Below are positions 48,784 through 56,742 of a stretch of 64,000 nucleotides of DNA, piece by piece (position 1 is the first letter of the stretch; each line of letters starts with the position of its first letter). A model generated the notes under the pieces. That model had not been told where the DNA came from, made no database searches, and saw only the letters and a program-made list of their open reading frames with translations. Position numbers and translations under genes: made by a program. This DNA comes from Micromonospora sp. RP3T (lineage in GTDB: Bacteria > Actinomycetota > Actinomycetes > Mycobacteriales > Micromonosporaceae), in the NCBI RefSeq assembly GCF_003027925.1, contig NZ_PYPS01000025.1, forward strand, positions 1 to 64,000, in the 5' to 3' direction.

Positions 48784-51186
48784 ATGCATCCTCTCTTCGA
48801 CATTCCCGCGTCCCCGCCCGCGCCGGAGTCCCGGCCGAACCCGCCGCGCCGTTCCGGGGGCGCCCGGTCGGATCCGCAGGCCCTCCTCGACGGCCTGAAC
48901 GGCCCGCAACGGGACGCGGTGACCCACGCCGGCTCCCCGTTGCTGATCGTGGCCGGTGCGGGCTCGGGCAAGACGCGCGTGCTGACCAACCGGATCGCCT
49001 ACCTGCTCGCCGCCCGGGACGTGCACCCCGGCGAGATCATCGCGATCACGTTCACCAACAAGGCCGCCGGCGAGATGAAGGAACGGGTGGCCGCGCTGGT
49101 CGGCCCGCGCGCCCGGATGATGTGGGTGTCGACGTTCCACTCGGCCTGTGTCCGCATCCTGCGGGCCGAGCACGAGCACTCCGGCCTCAAGTCGACGTTC
49201 TCGATCTACGACGCCGACGACTCCCGGCGGCTGATGCAGTTGGTGGCCCGCGAGCTGGACCTGGACCCGAAGCGCTACCCGGCGCGGGGTCTCGCGGCCC
49301 AGGTGTCCAACCTGAAGAACGAGCTGGTCGACCCGGAGGAGTTCGCCGGCCGGGCCAAGGGGCCGAACGAGCGGGCGCTGGCCGAGGCGTACGCGCTCTA
49401 CCAGCGCCGGCTGCGTGAGGCCCACGCGCTGGACTTCGACGACCTGATCATGACCACCGTGCACCTGCTCCAGTCACATCCGCACGTGGCGGAGAGCTAC
49501 CGGCGCCGGTTCCGGCACGTGCTCGTCGACGAGTACCAGGACACCAACCATGCCCAGTACGTCCTGATCAAGGAGCTGGTCTCCGGCACCGAGGGCATCC
49601 CGCCGGCCGAGCTGTGCGTGGTGGGCGACGCCGACCAGTCGATCTACGCGTTCCGGGGCGCGACCATCCGCAACATCCTGGAGTTCGAGCGGGACTTCAC
49701 CGACGCCCGCACCATCCTGCTGGAGCAGAACTACCGCTCGACCCAGACCATCCTCAACGCGGCCAACGCGGTCATCGACCGGAACACCTCACGCAAGCCC
49801 AAGCGGCTGTGGAGCGACGCCGGCGCGGGCGAGCAGATCGTCGGCTACGTGGCGGACACCGAGCACGCCGAGGCGGACTGGGTGGCCCGGGAGATCGACC
49901 GGCTGGTCGACGCCGGCGACACCCGGCCGGGCGACGTGGCGGTCTTCTACCGCACCAACGCCATGTCCCGGGTGTTCGAGGAGGTGTTCATCCGGGTCGG
50001 CCTGCCCTACAAGGTGGTCGGTGGGGTGCGCTTCTACGAGCGCAAGGAGGTCCGCGACGCGCTGGCCTACCTGCGGGCCGTGGTCAACGACGACGACACG
50101 GTCAGCCTGCGCCGGATCCTCAACACCCCTCGGCGGGGCATCGGCGAACGGGCCGAGGCCTGCGTCGAGGCGCTGGCCGCCCGGGATCGCATCTCCTTCG
50201 GCGCCGCGCTGCGCCGGGCGAAGGACGCGCCGGGTATCTCCACCCGGGCGGCCAACGGCATCGCCGAGTTCGTCGGGCTGCTCGACTCGGCCCGTGAGCT
50301 GACCGCCACCGGCACCCCGGAGGAGGTGCTGGAGGCGCTGCTGACCCGCTCTGGCTACCTGGCCGAGCTGGAGGAGAGCCTCGACCCGCAGGACGCCGGC
50401 CGGGTGGACAACCTCCAGGAACTGGTGAGTGTCGCCCGGGAGTACACCGAGCGGATCGAGTCGCTGGGCGCGGACGACGAGCGGGCCACGCTGGCCGGCT
50501 TCCTGGAGCAGGTGGCGCTGGTCGCCGACGCCGACGCGATCCCCTCCGACGACCCCGACCACCAGGGCGTGGTCACCCTGATGACGCTGCACACCGCCAA
50601 GGGGCTGGAGTTCCCGGTGGTCTTCCTGACCGGCCTGGAGGACGGCGTCTTCCCGCACCTGCGCTCGCTCGGCGACACCCGCGAGCTGGAGGAGGAGCGC
50701 CGGCTGGCGTACGTGGGCATCACCCGGGCCCGGCAGCGCCTCTACCTGTCCCGGGCGGTCACCCGGTCGGCCTGGGGTGCGCCGGCCTACAACCCACCGT
50801 CGCGGTTCCTGGAGGAGCTGCCGCCGGAGCTGGTGCGGTGGGAGCGCACCGAGGGGTCGTACACCTCGTGGGGCGGCGGCGGTGGTGGCGTCGGTGGCCG
50901 GGCGGACCGGATGTCCGGCGGCGGCCGGGGTGGCTTCACCGGCGGTACGCCCCGGGCGACGCAGCTCGCCAAGCGTCTCGGCGTGGACGCCAGCCGGCTG
51001 GCCACCGCGAGCGACCTGAAGCAGGCGCCCAAGGTCTCGGTGGGCGACCGGGTCAACCACCAGCGCTACGGCCTGGGCCGGGTGCTGGCGGTGGAGGGTG
51101 CCGGGCCGGGTGCCCGGGCGCAGATCGACTTCGGCGAACAGACCATGTGGCTGGTGCTGCGGCACGCCCCGATCGACAAGCTCTGA
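48784..51186 (+). CDS. pcrA: ATP-dependent DNA helicase PcrA/UvrD
   Basis: 800-residue superfamily 1A helicase for repair and replication restart. The Q motif is GLNGPQRDAV, motif I AGAGSGKTRVL, Ia ITFTNKAA, II VDEYQDTN, III GDADQSIYAFRGA, IV LEQNYRS, V LMTLHTAKGLEFPVVF and VI YVGITRARQRLYL. A Gly-rich segment (about 700-725) precedes a C-terminal Tudor-like domain (VGDRVNHQRYGLGRVLAVEG) of the RNA-polymerase-binding type. It is the homologue of mycobacterial UvrD1, also flanked by chorismate mutase. Confidence 0.97.
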   Translation: MHPLFDIPASPPAPESRPNPPRRSGGARSDPQALLDGLNGPQRDAVTHAGSPLLIVAGAGSGKTRVLTNRIAYLLAARDVHPGEIIAITFTNKAAGEMKERVAALVGPRARMMWVSTFHSACVRILRAEHEHSGLKSTFSIYDADDSRRLMQLVARELDLDPKRYPARGLAAQVSNLKNELVDPEEFAGRAKGPNERALAEAYALYQRRLREAHALDFDDLIMTTVHLLQSHPHVAESYRRRFRHVLVDEYQDTNHAQYVLIKELVSGTEGIPPAELCVVGDADQSIYAFRGATIRNILEFERDFTDARTILLEQNYRSTQTILNAANAVIDRNTSRKPKRLWSDAGAGEQIVGYVADTEHAEADWVAREIDRLVDAGDTRPGDVAVFYRTNAMSRVFEEVFIRVGLPYKVVGGVRFYERKEVRDALAYLRAVVNDDDTVSLRRILNTPRRGIGERAEACVEALAARDRISFGAALRRAKDAPGISTRAANGIAEFVGLLDSARELTATGTPEEVLEALLTRSGYLAELEESLDPQDAGRVDNLQELVSVAREYTERIESLGADDERATLAGFLEQVALVADADAIPSDDPDHQGVVTLMTLHTAKGLEFPVVFLTGLEDGVFPHLRSLGDTRELEEERRLAYVGITRARQRLYLSRAVTRSAWGAPAYNPPSRFLEELPPELVRWERTEGSYTSWGGGGGGVGGRADRMSGGGRGGFTGGTPRATQLAKRLGVDASRLATASDLKQAPKVSVGDRVNHQRYGLGRVLAVEGAGPGARAQIDFGEQTMWLVLRHAPIDKL

Positions 51187-51190
51187 GCGT

Positions 51191-51234
51191 CGAGGAGGCC
51201 CGGTCCGGTGTCACAACCGGGCCGGGCCTCCTCG
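51191..51234. terminator. Terminator between pcrA and the M23 gene
   Basis: CGAGGAGGCCCGG and its perfect 13-bp complement around an 18-nt loop. It lies between convergent stops. Confidence 0.85.
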
Positions 51235-51248
51235 TCGTGCGGTGCCCG

Positions 51249-52025
51249 TCAGCAGGCCACGTCGACGCCGCGGGCGCGCAGGAACGGCGCCGGGTCGATC
51301 TGGTTCCACATCGCACCCTGGTGCACCTCGAAGTGCAGGTGCGGGCCGGTGGCGTCACCGGTGGCGCCCTCGTAGCCGATGACCTCACCGGCCTTGACCC
51401 GGTCGCCGACGTCGACGAGCAGCCGGCTCTGGTGGGCGTAGTGGGTCAGGTAGCCGTTGTGGTGGTCGACGAAGACGGAGTTGCCGTAGCCGTCGCCCAC
51501 GTCACCGGCCTTGACCACGGTGCCGGACGCGGCGGCCCGGATCGGGGTGCCGGCGGGCATGGCGAAGTCGATGCCGGCGTGCAGCGTGCCCCACCGCGGC
51601 CCGAAGCAGGAGGTTATGTCGGCCCCCCGCATCGGGATGACCCAGCTCGGCTTCGGCGCGGCCTTCTTCTTCGTCGGCTTCGGCTTCGGCTTCGGCGGCA
51701 CGGTCTGCTTCGACTTCGGGCTGGTCGCGCTCGGGCTGGGGGACGGGCTGGCCGGCGTCGCGGACGGGGTGACCGGGCGGAGCGACTCGCGGGCCGACCG
51801 GTCGGCGCGGGCAGCGGCCTCGGCGCGGGCCCGCGCGTCGAAGTCGACAGCGGCCGGCGCCGGTGCCGGACTGTCCTCGGTGGCGACCAGGACGCCGCCG
51901 AGGCCGAGACCGAGCAGGGCCAGCGCGCCGGTGACCAGGTACGCGGTCCGCCGGCCGGTCCGCCGGTGTCGGGCGGGGGCGGGGTCCGGGGTGGCGCCGT
52001 TCGGGGTGGGACTGCTGTGCTGCAC
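51249..52025 (-). CDS. M23 metallopeptidase 1 (membrane-anchored peptidoglycan endopeptidase)
   Basis: 258 residues. One transmembrane helix (about 27-47) is followed by an Ala/Arg-rich, possibly coiled segment and a Ser/Pro/Lys-rich wall-spanning linker (PKPKPKPTKKK). The C-terminal LytM/M23 domain has the zinc-site HAGIDFAMPAGT, THYAHQSRL, and GPHLHFEV. Start choice is uncertain: GTG 52025 has GAAGG 5 nt upstream; GTG 52037 is 4 codons earlier. It is on the site of mycobacterial Rv0950c and converges with pcrA. Confidence 0.9.
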   Translation of the reverse strand: MQHSSPTPNGATPDPAPARHRRTGRRTAYLVTGALALLGLGLGGVLVATEDSPAPAPAAVDFDARARAEAAARADRSARESLRPVTPSATPASPSPSPSATSPKSKQTVPPKPKPKPTKKKAAPKPSWVIPMRGADITSCFGPRWGTLHAGIDFAMPAGTPIRAAASGTVVKAGDVGDGYGNSVFVDHHNGYLTHYAHQSRLLVDVGDRVKAGEVIGYEGATGDATGPHLHFEVHQGAMWNQIDPAPFLRARGVDVAC

Positions 52026-52240
52026 GGGAACCTTCACCAGTTGAGGGGCACGTGGACCTGGAAATACTGGTGTCGGTCTCCGAGCGCGCCGGTGGCGGGT
52101 TCGCGGCCCGGTCGGGTGCGTCGCCGGATCGTGTCCGCGATCGGGCCCGGCTGGGCGATTCACGACAAGCGTCGATCACCCGGTGGTGTGGACCCGCTCA
52201 CATCGTGCGGTGTGACGGGGCAGACATGCCCCCACGCGAA

Positions 52241-52268
52241 ACCGCCCGGATCGCGGGATCCGGGCGGT
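52241..52268 (-). terminator. Terminator after M23 gene 2
   Basis: ACCGCCCGGATC and its perfect 12-bp complement with a 4-nt loop, 19 nt after the stop of the upstream minus-strand gene. Confidence 0.85.
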
Positions 52269-52287
52269 CATCGGGCGGTGCGGAGTG

Positions 52288-53004
52288 TCAGGAGGCGGCT
52301 ACGTCGCCGTAGAGTGCCTCGGTTTCGAGCTTGATGTCCACTCCGCGCTCCTGGAGGAACGTCACCGGGTCGCGCGGCTCGCCGTTGACATGCACCTCGA
52401 GGTGCAGGTGCGAGCCGTAGGAGTGGCCGGTGTTGCCGACCAGGCCGAGCTGGTCGCCGGCCTTCACCTGCTGGCCCTCCTTGACGGTGACCGCGGAGGA
52501 GTGGCCGTAGATGGCCTCGCTGCCGTCGGAGTGCTTGACGATCACGGCGTAGCCGTAGCCGCCGAACCAGCCGGCCTTGGTGACGGTGCCGGCGTGGACC
52601 GCCTTGTAGGGCGTGCCCTCCGGTGCGACCAGGTCGATGCCGGTGTGCAGCTTGCCCCAGCGCATGCCGTAGGGCGACTTGAAGTCGTAGCCGTGCAGGG
52701 GGAGGAGCCAGGGGTCCTGCTCGGTGGCGGCGGTGTCGCCACCCGACCGGTCGTCGCGGGTGGCGCGGTCGGCGCTGTCGGCGCGGGCCGCGGCGTCCTG
52801 ACTGGCGACCGAGGCCTGCCGGAGCTCGTCGAGGACGGACGGGCTGACGCTCTTGGCGTCGGGGAGGGCGTTCGCGCCGAGGGCGACGATGCCGGCGCCG
52901 ACGAAGGCGGTCGTGACGACCGCCGCGTAGCGGCTCCGCGGGGGGGTGGGTACGCGGCGACGACCGCGATATCGATCGGGCTCAGACGACAGGCGCTGGC
53001 GCAC
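52288..53004 (-). CDS. M23 metallopeptidase 2 (membrane-anchored)
   Basis: 238 residues. A transmembrane helix (about 25-45) is followed by a polar helical segment rich in Ala/Asp/Arg, then an M23 domain with SPYGMRWGKLHTGIDLVAPEG, GYGYAVIVKHSDG, IYGHSSAVTV and GSHLHLEVH. All zinc ligands are present. GTG 53004 was chosen: GGAGGG lies 5 nt upstream. It is a second M23 enzyme beside the first, with its own terminator, so it is separately transcribed. Confidence 0.9.
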   Translation of the reverse strand: MRQRLSSEPDRYRGRRRVPTPPRSRYAAVVTTAFVGAGIVALGANALPDAKSVSPSVLDELRQASVASQDAAARADSADRATRDDRSGGDTAATEQDPWLLPLHGYDFKSPYGMRWGKLHTGIDLVAPEGTPYKAVHAGTVTKAGWFGGYGYAVIVKHSDGSEAIYGHSSAVTVKEGQQVKAGDQLGLVGNTGHSYGSHLHLEVHVNGEPRDPVTFLQERGVDIKLETEALYGDVAAS

Positions 53005-53390
53005 GCACACCCTCCGTTGTCGGGGATCCGATGCGACCTCGGGCCGTTCGGTGAAGCTCTGCCGAACGTCCGGTGCCGCGTCGTCACCCGTCCGTGGACT
53101 TGATGACAACCGTGGACACGTTAGCCAACCGCCACTCCTGTCACAAGCCGAAGCGCCGAATCGGCGTTTCGTTATGTCCGTTTACATCCTGTCTTGTGTC
53201 ATCTCGTGCCGCCGGTCGGATGGCCCGTCGACTGGCCTTTCGTCGCGGACCGTGACCGATCGGCGGAGGTGTCCGACTTCCGGCGGGCCCGGGTGGGCGG
53301 TATGGCGCAGCCCGGCTTCCCGCCGCCGGTCCGCCCGGGTTACCGTTCGTTCAGGTCAGCAGTGCCGGTGCCGGTGAAAGGTGTGCGCAG
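53005..53390. other. Divergent promoter region between M23 gene 2 and the B12-binding gene
   Basis: No gene seen. A hairpin CGTTCGG/CCGAACG (53045-53068) lies in the presumed 5' leader of the minus-strand M23 gene. An A+T-richer patch (about 53100-53215) probably holds the promoters. A c-di-AMP riboswitch was considered for the M23 leader but its consensus was not found. Confidence 0.5.
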
Positions 53391-53795
53391 ATGAGCTCTC
53401 GGATTCGGGTCGTCGTCGCCAAGCCCGGCCTGGACGGCCACGACCGCGGCGCGAAGGTCGTCGCCCGTGCGCTGCGGGACGCGGGCATGGAGGTCATCTA
53501 CACCGGCCTGCACCAGACCCCCGAGCAGATCGTCGAGACGGCGATCCAGGAGGACGCGGACGCGGTCGGCCTCTCGGTGCTCTCCGGCGCGCACATGACG
53601 CTGTTCAAGCGCGTCGTCGAGCTGCTCACCGACCGCCAGGCGGCCGACATCGTGGTCTTCGGCGGCGGCATCATCCCGGAGGCCGACATCCCGGAGCTGG
53701 AGCGGCTCGGCGTCGCGAAGATCTTCACGCCGGGCGCCACCACCGGGTCGATCGTCGACTGGGTGCGGGAGAACGTGGCCCAGCCGGTCGGCTGA
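53391..53795 (+). CDS. Small cobalamin-binding mutase subunit (IcmB-like)
   Basis: 134 residues, one B12-binding Rossmann domain. The DxHxxG cobalamin motif reads KPGLDGHDRGAK with the axial His at about 20. SVLSGAH and FGGGIIP are the other base-off/His-on contacts. It closely resembles the small subunit of isobutyryl-CoA mutase (IcmB) and the C-terminal domain of methylmalonyl-CoA mutase. No large subunit is in the window, so its partner is elsewhere. GAAAGG precedes the ATG. Location just before sucCD links it to succinyl-CoA. Confidence 0.9.
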   Translation: MSSRIRVVVAKPGLDGHDRGAKVVARALRDAGMEVIYTGLHQTPEQIVETAIQEDADAVGLSVLSGAHMTLFKRVVELLTDRQAADIVVFGGGIIPEADIPELERLGVAKIFTPGATTGSIVDWVRENVAQPVG

Positions 53796-53808
53796 TTCCG
53801 GGCAGGGG

Positions 53809-53845
53809 GAGGGGCCGGACGCACCCCTCACACGCCCGGCCCCTC
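53809..53845 (+). terminator. Terminator after the B12-binding gene
   Basis: GAGGGGCCGG and CCGGCCCCTC, perfect 10-bp stem with a 17-nt loop, 14 nt after the stop. Confidence 0.75.
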
Positions 53846-54081
53846 TATGCACGATGCCCCGCCGCCACCCCTCGACCGACAGGGCATCGGCCGCTCCCGT
53901 CGTCGCGCTTGACCAGCGCTCCGACATCAGACTCAACGACGCCCCTGACCGGGGGTTACGCCCCGACGCGGACATCCCCCGGACGGCTGACGCCGCATCT
54001 CTCGTGGTGCGCTGTCGCGACGACGGTTGTGCATTACCGCACACCCCGCACCCGCTCGGTTGCCGCCGGTTCCCATCTCGT

Positions 54082-54120
54082 TAGGCTGCGGCAAATGGCC
54101 TGTCTGTTCTGATGACAGGC
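54082..54120 (+). promoter_or_regulatory. sucC promoter with leaderless 5-codon ORF and hairpin
   Basis: TAGGCT (54082-54087) is followed 7 nt later by ATG GCC TGT CTG TTC TGA (54095-54112), a Met-Ala-Cys-Leu-Phe peptide. GCCTGTC (54098-54104) pairs with GACAGGC (54114-54120), a hairpin overlapping the mini-ORF. The sucC start is 70 nt further on. Translation of the mini-ORF would open the hairpin. Whether this matters is unknown. Confidence 0.4.
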
Positions 54121-54190
54121 GTCAAACTGATTTTCCAACGCTGGTGGCGGCGCGACGGCGCGCCGCGGAGACGGGACGGGACGCGCAATC

Positions 54191-55369
54191 GTGGACCTGT
54201 ACGAGTACCAGGGGCGGGACCTGTTCGAGCGGCACGGTTTGCCAGTGCTCGCCGGCGGCGTCGCCACTACCCCGGAGGAGGCCCGCGCGATCGCCGAACG
54301 CCTCGGCGGCCGGGTGGTCGTCAAGGCGCAGGTGAAGGTCGGTGGCCGCGGCAAGGCCGGCGGCGTGAAGCTGGCCGAGGGCGCGGAGGAGACGGTGGCC
54401 CGGGCCACCGACATCCTCGGCATGGACATCAAGGGTCACACGGTCCACAAGGTCATGATCACGGTGACCGCGGACGTGGCCGAGGAGTACTACTTCTCGT
54501 ACCTGCTCGACCGGGCGAACCGCACCTTCCTCTGCATCGCCAGCGTCGCCGGCGGCATGGACATCGAGGCGGTCGCCGCCGAGACCCCCGAGAAGGTCGT
54601 CAAGGCGCCGATCGACGCGAACACCGGTGTGGACGAGGCCAAGGCGCGGGAGATCGTCACCGCGGCCGGCTTCCCGGCCGAGGTCGCCGACCAGATCGTC
54701 GACGTCGCGGTCGGGCTGTGGCAGGCGTTCGTCGCCGAGGACGCCACCCTGGTCGAGGTGAACCCGCTGGCCACCACGAAGGACGGCAAGCTGCTGCTCC
54801 TGGACGCCAAGGTCACGCTGGACGAGAACGCCGGGTTCCGGCACCCGGACCACGAGGCCCTGGTCGACCAGGCGTCGGTGGACCCGCTGGAGCAGGCCGC
54901 CAAGGAGAAGGACCTCAACTACGTCAAGCTCGACGGCGAGGTCGGCATCATCGGCAACGGCGCGGGCCTGGTCATGTCCACGCTCGACGTGGTCGCGTAC
55001 GCCGGGGAGCGGCACGGCGGCGTCAAGCCGGCCAACTTCCTCGACATCGGCGGCGGCGCGAGCGCCGAGGTGATGGCGAACGGCCTGGAGATCGTCCTCT
55101 CCGACCCGTCGGTGAAGAGCGTCTTCGTCAACGTCTTCGGCGGCATCACCGCCTGCGACGCGGTCGCCAACGGCATCGTGCAGGCGCTGGCGCTGCTGGA
55201 GCAGCGCGGCGAGAAGGCCACCAAGCCGCTCGTGGTCCGCCTCGACGGCAACAACGCCGAGGAGGGCCGGGCCATCCTCGACGGCGCGGCGAACCCGCTC
55301 ATCCAGCGGGTCGACACCATGGACGGCGCGGCCGAGCGGGCCGCCGAGCTGGCAGCGGCGGGGGTCTGA
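54191..55369 (+). CDS. sucC: Succinyl-CoA synthetase (ADP-forming) beta subunit
   Basis: 392 residues. The ATP-grasp N-terminal domain (MDLYEYQGRDLFERHGLPVL, VVKAQVKVGGRGKAGGVKL) is followed by EVNPLATTKDGKLLLLDAKV with metal ligands, and the C-terminal domain with GIIGNGAGLVMSTLD, NFLDIGGGAS and FVNVFGGITACD. It joins SucD in the TCA-cycle step between succinyl-CoA and succinate with ATP formation. The GTG start is at the family start. sucD follows after 2 nt. Confidence 0.97.
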   Translation: MDLYEYQGRDLFERHGLPVLAGGVATTPEEARAIAERLGGRVVVKAQVKVGGRGKAGGVKLAEGAEETVARATDILGMDIKGHTVHKVMITVTADVAEEYYFSYLLDRANRTFLCIASVAGGMDIEAVAAETPEKVVKAPIDANTGVDEAKAREIVTAAGFPAEVADQIVDVAVGLWQAFVAEDATLVEVNPLATTKDGKLLLLDAKVTLDENAGFRHPDHEALVDQASVDPLEQAAKEKDLNYVKLDGEVGIIGNGAGLVMSTLDVVAYAGERHGGVKPANFLDIGGGASAEVMANGLEIVLSDPSVKSVFVNVFGGITACDAVANGIVQALALLEQRGEKATKPLVVRLDGNNAEEGRAILDGAANPLIQRVDTMDGAAERAAELAAAGV

Positions 55370-55371
55370 CA

Positions 55372-56259
55372 ATGGCTATCTGGCTGACCAAGGACTCCAA
55401 GGTCATCGTGCAGGGCATGACCGGTTCCGAGGGTTCCAAGCACACCCGGCGGATGCTCGCCGCCGGCACCACCGTGGTCGGCGGCGTGAACCCGCGCAAG
55501 GCCGGCACCACTGTCGACTTCGACGGCACCGAGCTGCCGGTCTTCGCCTCCGTCGCGGACGCGATGAAGTCCACCGGGGCCGACGTCACGGTCATCTTCG
55601 TGCCGCCGCAGTTCACCAAGGCCGCCGTGGTCGAGGCGATCGACGCCGGCATCGACCTGGCCGTGGTGATCACCGAGGGCGTGCCGGTGCACGACACCGC
55701 CGCGTTCTGGGCGTACAACGTGGCCAAGGGCGAGCGCACCCGGATCATCGGCCCGAACTGCCCCGGCATCGCCTCGCCGGGCGCCTCCAACGCCGGCATC
55801 ATCCCGGCCGACATCACCGGCGTCGGCCGGATCGGCCTGGTCAGCAAGAGCGGCACGCTGACCTACCAGATGATGTACGAGCTGCGCGACATCGGCTTCT
55901 CCACCTGCGTCGGCATCGGCGGTGACCCGATCATCGGGACCACCCACATCGACGCGCTGGCCGCCTTCGAGGCGGACCCGGAGACCGACGCGATCGTCAT
56001 GATCGGTGAGATCGGCGGCGACGCCGAGGAGCGGGCGGCCGAGTTCATCAAGGCCAACGTCACCAAGCCGGTGGTCGGCTACATCGCCGGCTTCACCGCC
56101 CCGCCCGGCAAGACCATGGGTCACGCCGGCGCGATCATCTCCGGTTCGGCCGGCACCGCCGACGCGAAGAAGGCGGCGCTGGAGGCGGTCGGCGTCAAGG
56201 TCGGCAAGACTCCGACCGAGACCGCCGAGCTGATGCGGGAGCTCATGTCCGGCCGCTGA
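55372..56259 (+). CDS. sucD: Succinyl-CoA synthetase alpha subunit
   Basis: 295 residues. The CoA-binding Rossmann fold has VIVQGMTGSEGSKHTRRML and the NPRKAG motif. IGPNCPGIASPG and SKSGTLTYQ follow. The phospho-histidine is His251 in GKTMGHAGAI. It forms the alpha-beta dimer with SucC. ATG 55372 starts 2 nt after the sucC stop. A terminator shared with the convergent membrane-protein gene follows. Confidence 0.97.
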   Translation: MAIWLTKDSKVIVQGMTGSEGSKHTRRMLAAGTTVVGGVNPRKAGTTVDFDGTELPVFASVADAMKSTGADVTVIFVPPQFTKAAVVEAIDAGIDLAVVITEGVPVHDTAAFWAYNVAKGERTRIIGPNCPGIASPGASNAGIIPADITGVGRIGLVSKSGTLTYQMMYELRDIGFSTCVGIGGDPIIGTTHIDALAAFEADPETDAIVMIGEIGGDAEERAAEFIKANVTKPVVGYIAGFTAPPGKTMGHAGAIISGSAGTADAKKAALEAVGVKVGKTPTETAELMRELMSGR

Positions 56260-56277
56260 GCGGTCAGCTGACACGGC

Positions 56278-56309
56278 GAGGGGGTCGACCGGTTCCGGTC
56301 GGCCCCCTC
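56278..56309. terminator. Bidirectional terminator after sucD
   Basis: GAGGGGGTCGACCGG pairs with CCGGTCGGCCCCCTC with one mismatch and a very short loop. It lies between convergent stops at 56259 and 56314. Confidence 0.8.
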
Positions 56310-56313
56310 ACGC

Positions 56314-56583
56314 TCAGCGGTACCAGTACGGGTAGTAGTAGCTGCCCCGGGCCCGCACGATGGCGCTGGCCACGATGTTGATCACACCGAATGCGATGGC
56401 CAGCCAGCCGAGCAGCTGCGACTTGCCGTTGCGGCGCGCGTCGCGGATCGACAACCAGCCGAAGACGATTCCCAGGATGCCGCAGCAGAACAGGCCGAAG
56501 ACGATGCCGAGGACGCCCCAGAACGTGGTCCGGTCCCGGCCCGCGGCCGGTGGCGGCGGGGGCGGCGGATACGGAGCGTTCAC
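56314..56583 (-). CDS. Small two-helix membrane protein (DUF4190-like)
   Basis: 89 residues. A Pro-run N terminus (YPPPPPPP) is followed by two hydrophobic helices (about 21-43 and 57-78), with GIVFGLFCCGILGIVFGWLS typical of DUF4190/CCC-motif proteins, and an aromatic C-terminal YYYPYWYR. Function unknown. The GTG start at 56583 has weak ribosome-site support. Similar Pro/Tyr-rich membrane proteins are at 58153 and 58773. Confidence 0.82.
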   Translation of the reverse strand: MNAPYPPPPPPPAAGRDRTTFWGVLGIVFGLFCCGILGIVFGWLSIRDARRNGKSQLLGWLAIAFGVINIVASAIVRARGSYYYPYWYR

Positions 56584-56742
56584 AGCTTCCTCCGAACGGT
56601 CGGTGCCTCGACGGAACGGTCGCGTCTCAAGCCGAGGCTAGACCGGATCACCGCCGCCGATCCGCGGGTTCGACGAACTCGCCACGGTCCCGGCCCGGTA
56701 TCGGACTGCCGTCCTCTCCCGTGGCGTGCCAGAGTAGACGCG

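Larger units (their letters stand above)
53796..54190. other. 395-nt region before sucC
   Basis: It holds the terminator at 53809-53845, then about 230 nt without a recognisable gene, then the sucC promoter and leader with a 5-codon ORF (54095-54112) and a small hairpin. Confidence 0.5.

Noticed and set aside
53005..53200. c-di-AMP (ydaO) riboswitch before M23 gene 2
   Set aside because: Such riboswitches control cell-wall hydrolases in actinobacteria, but the conserved segments were not found on the minus strand; only a simple hairpin is present.
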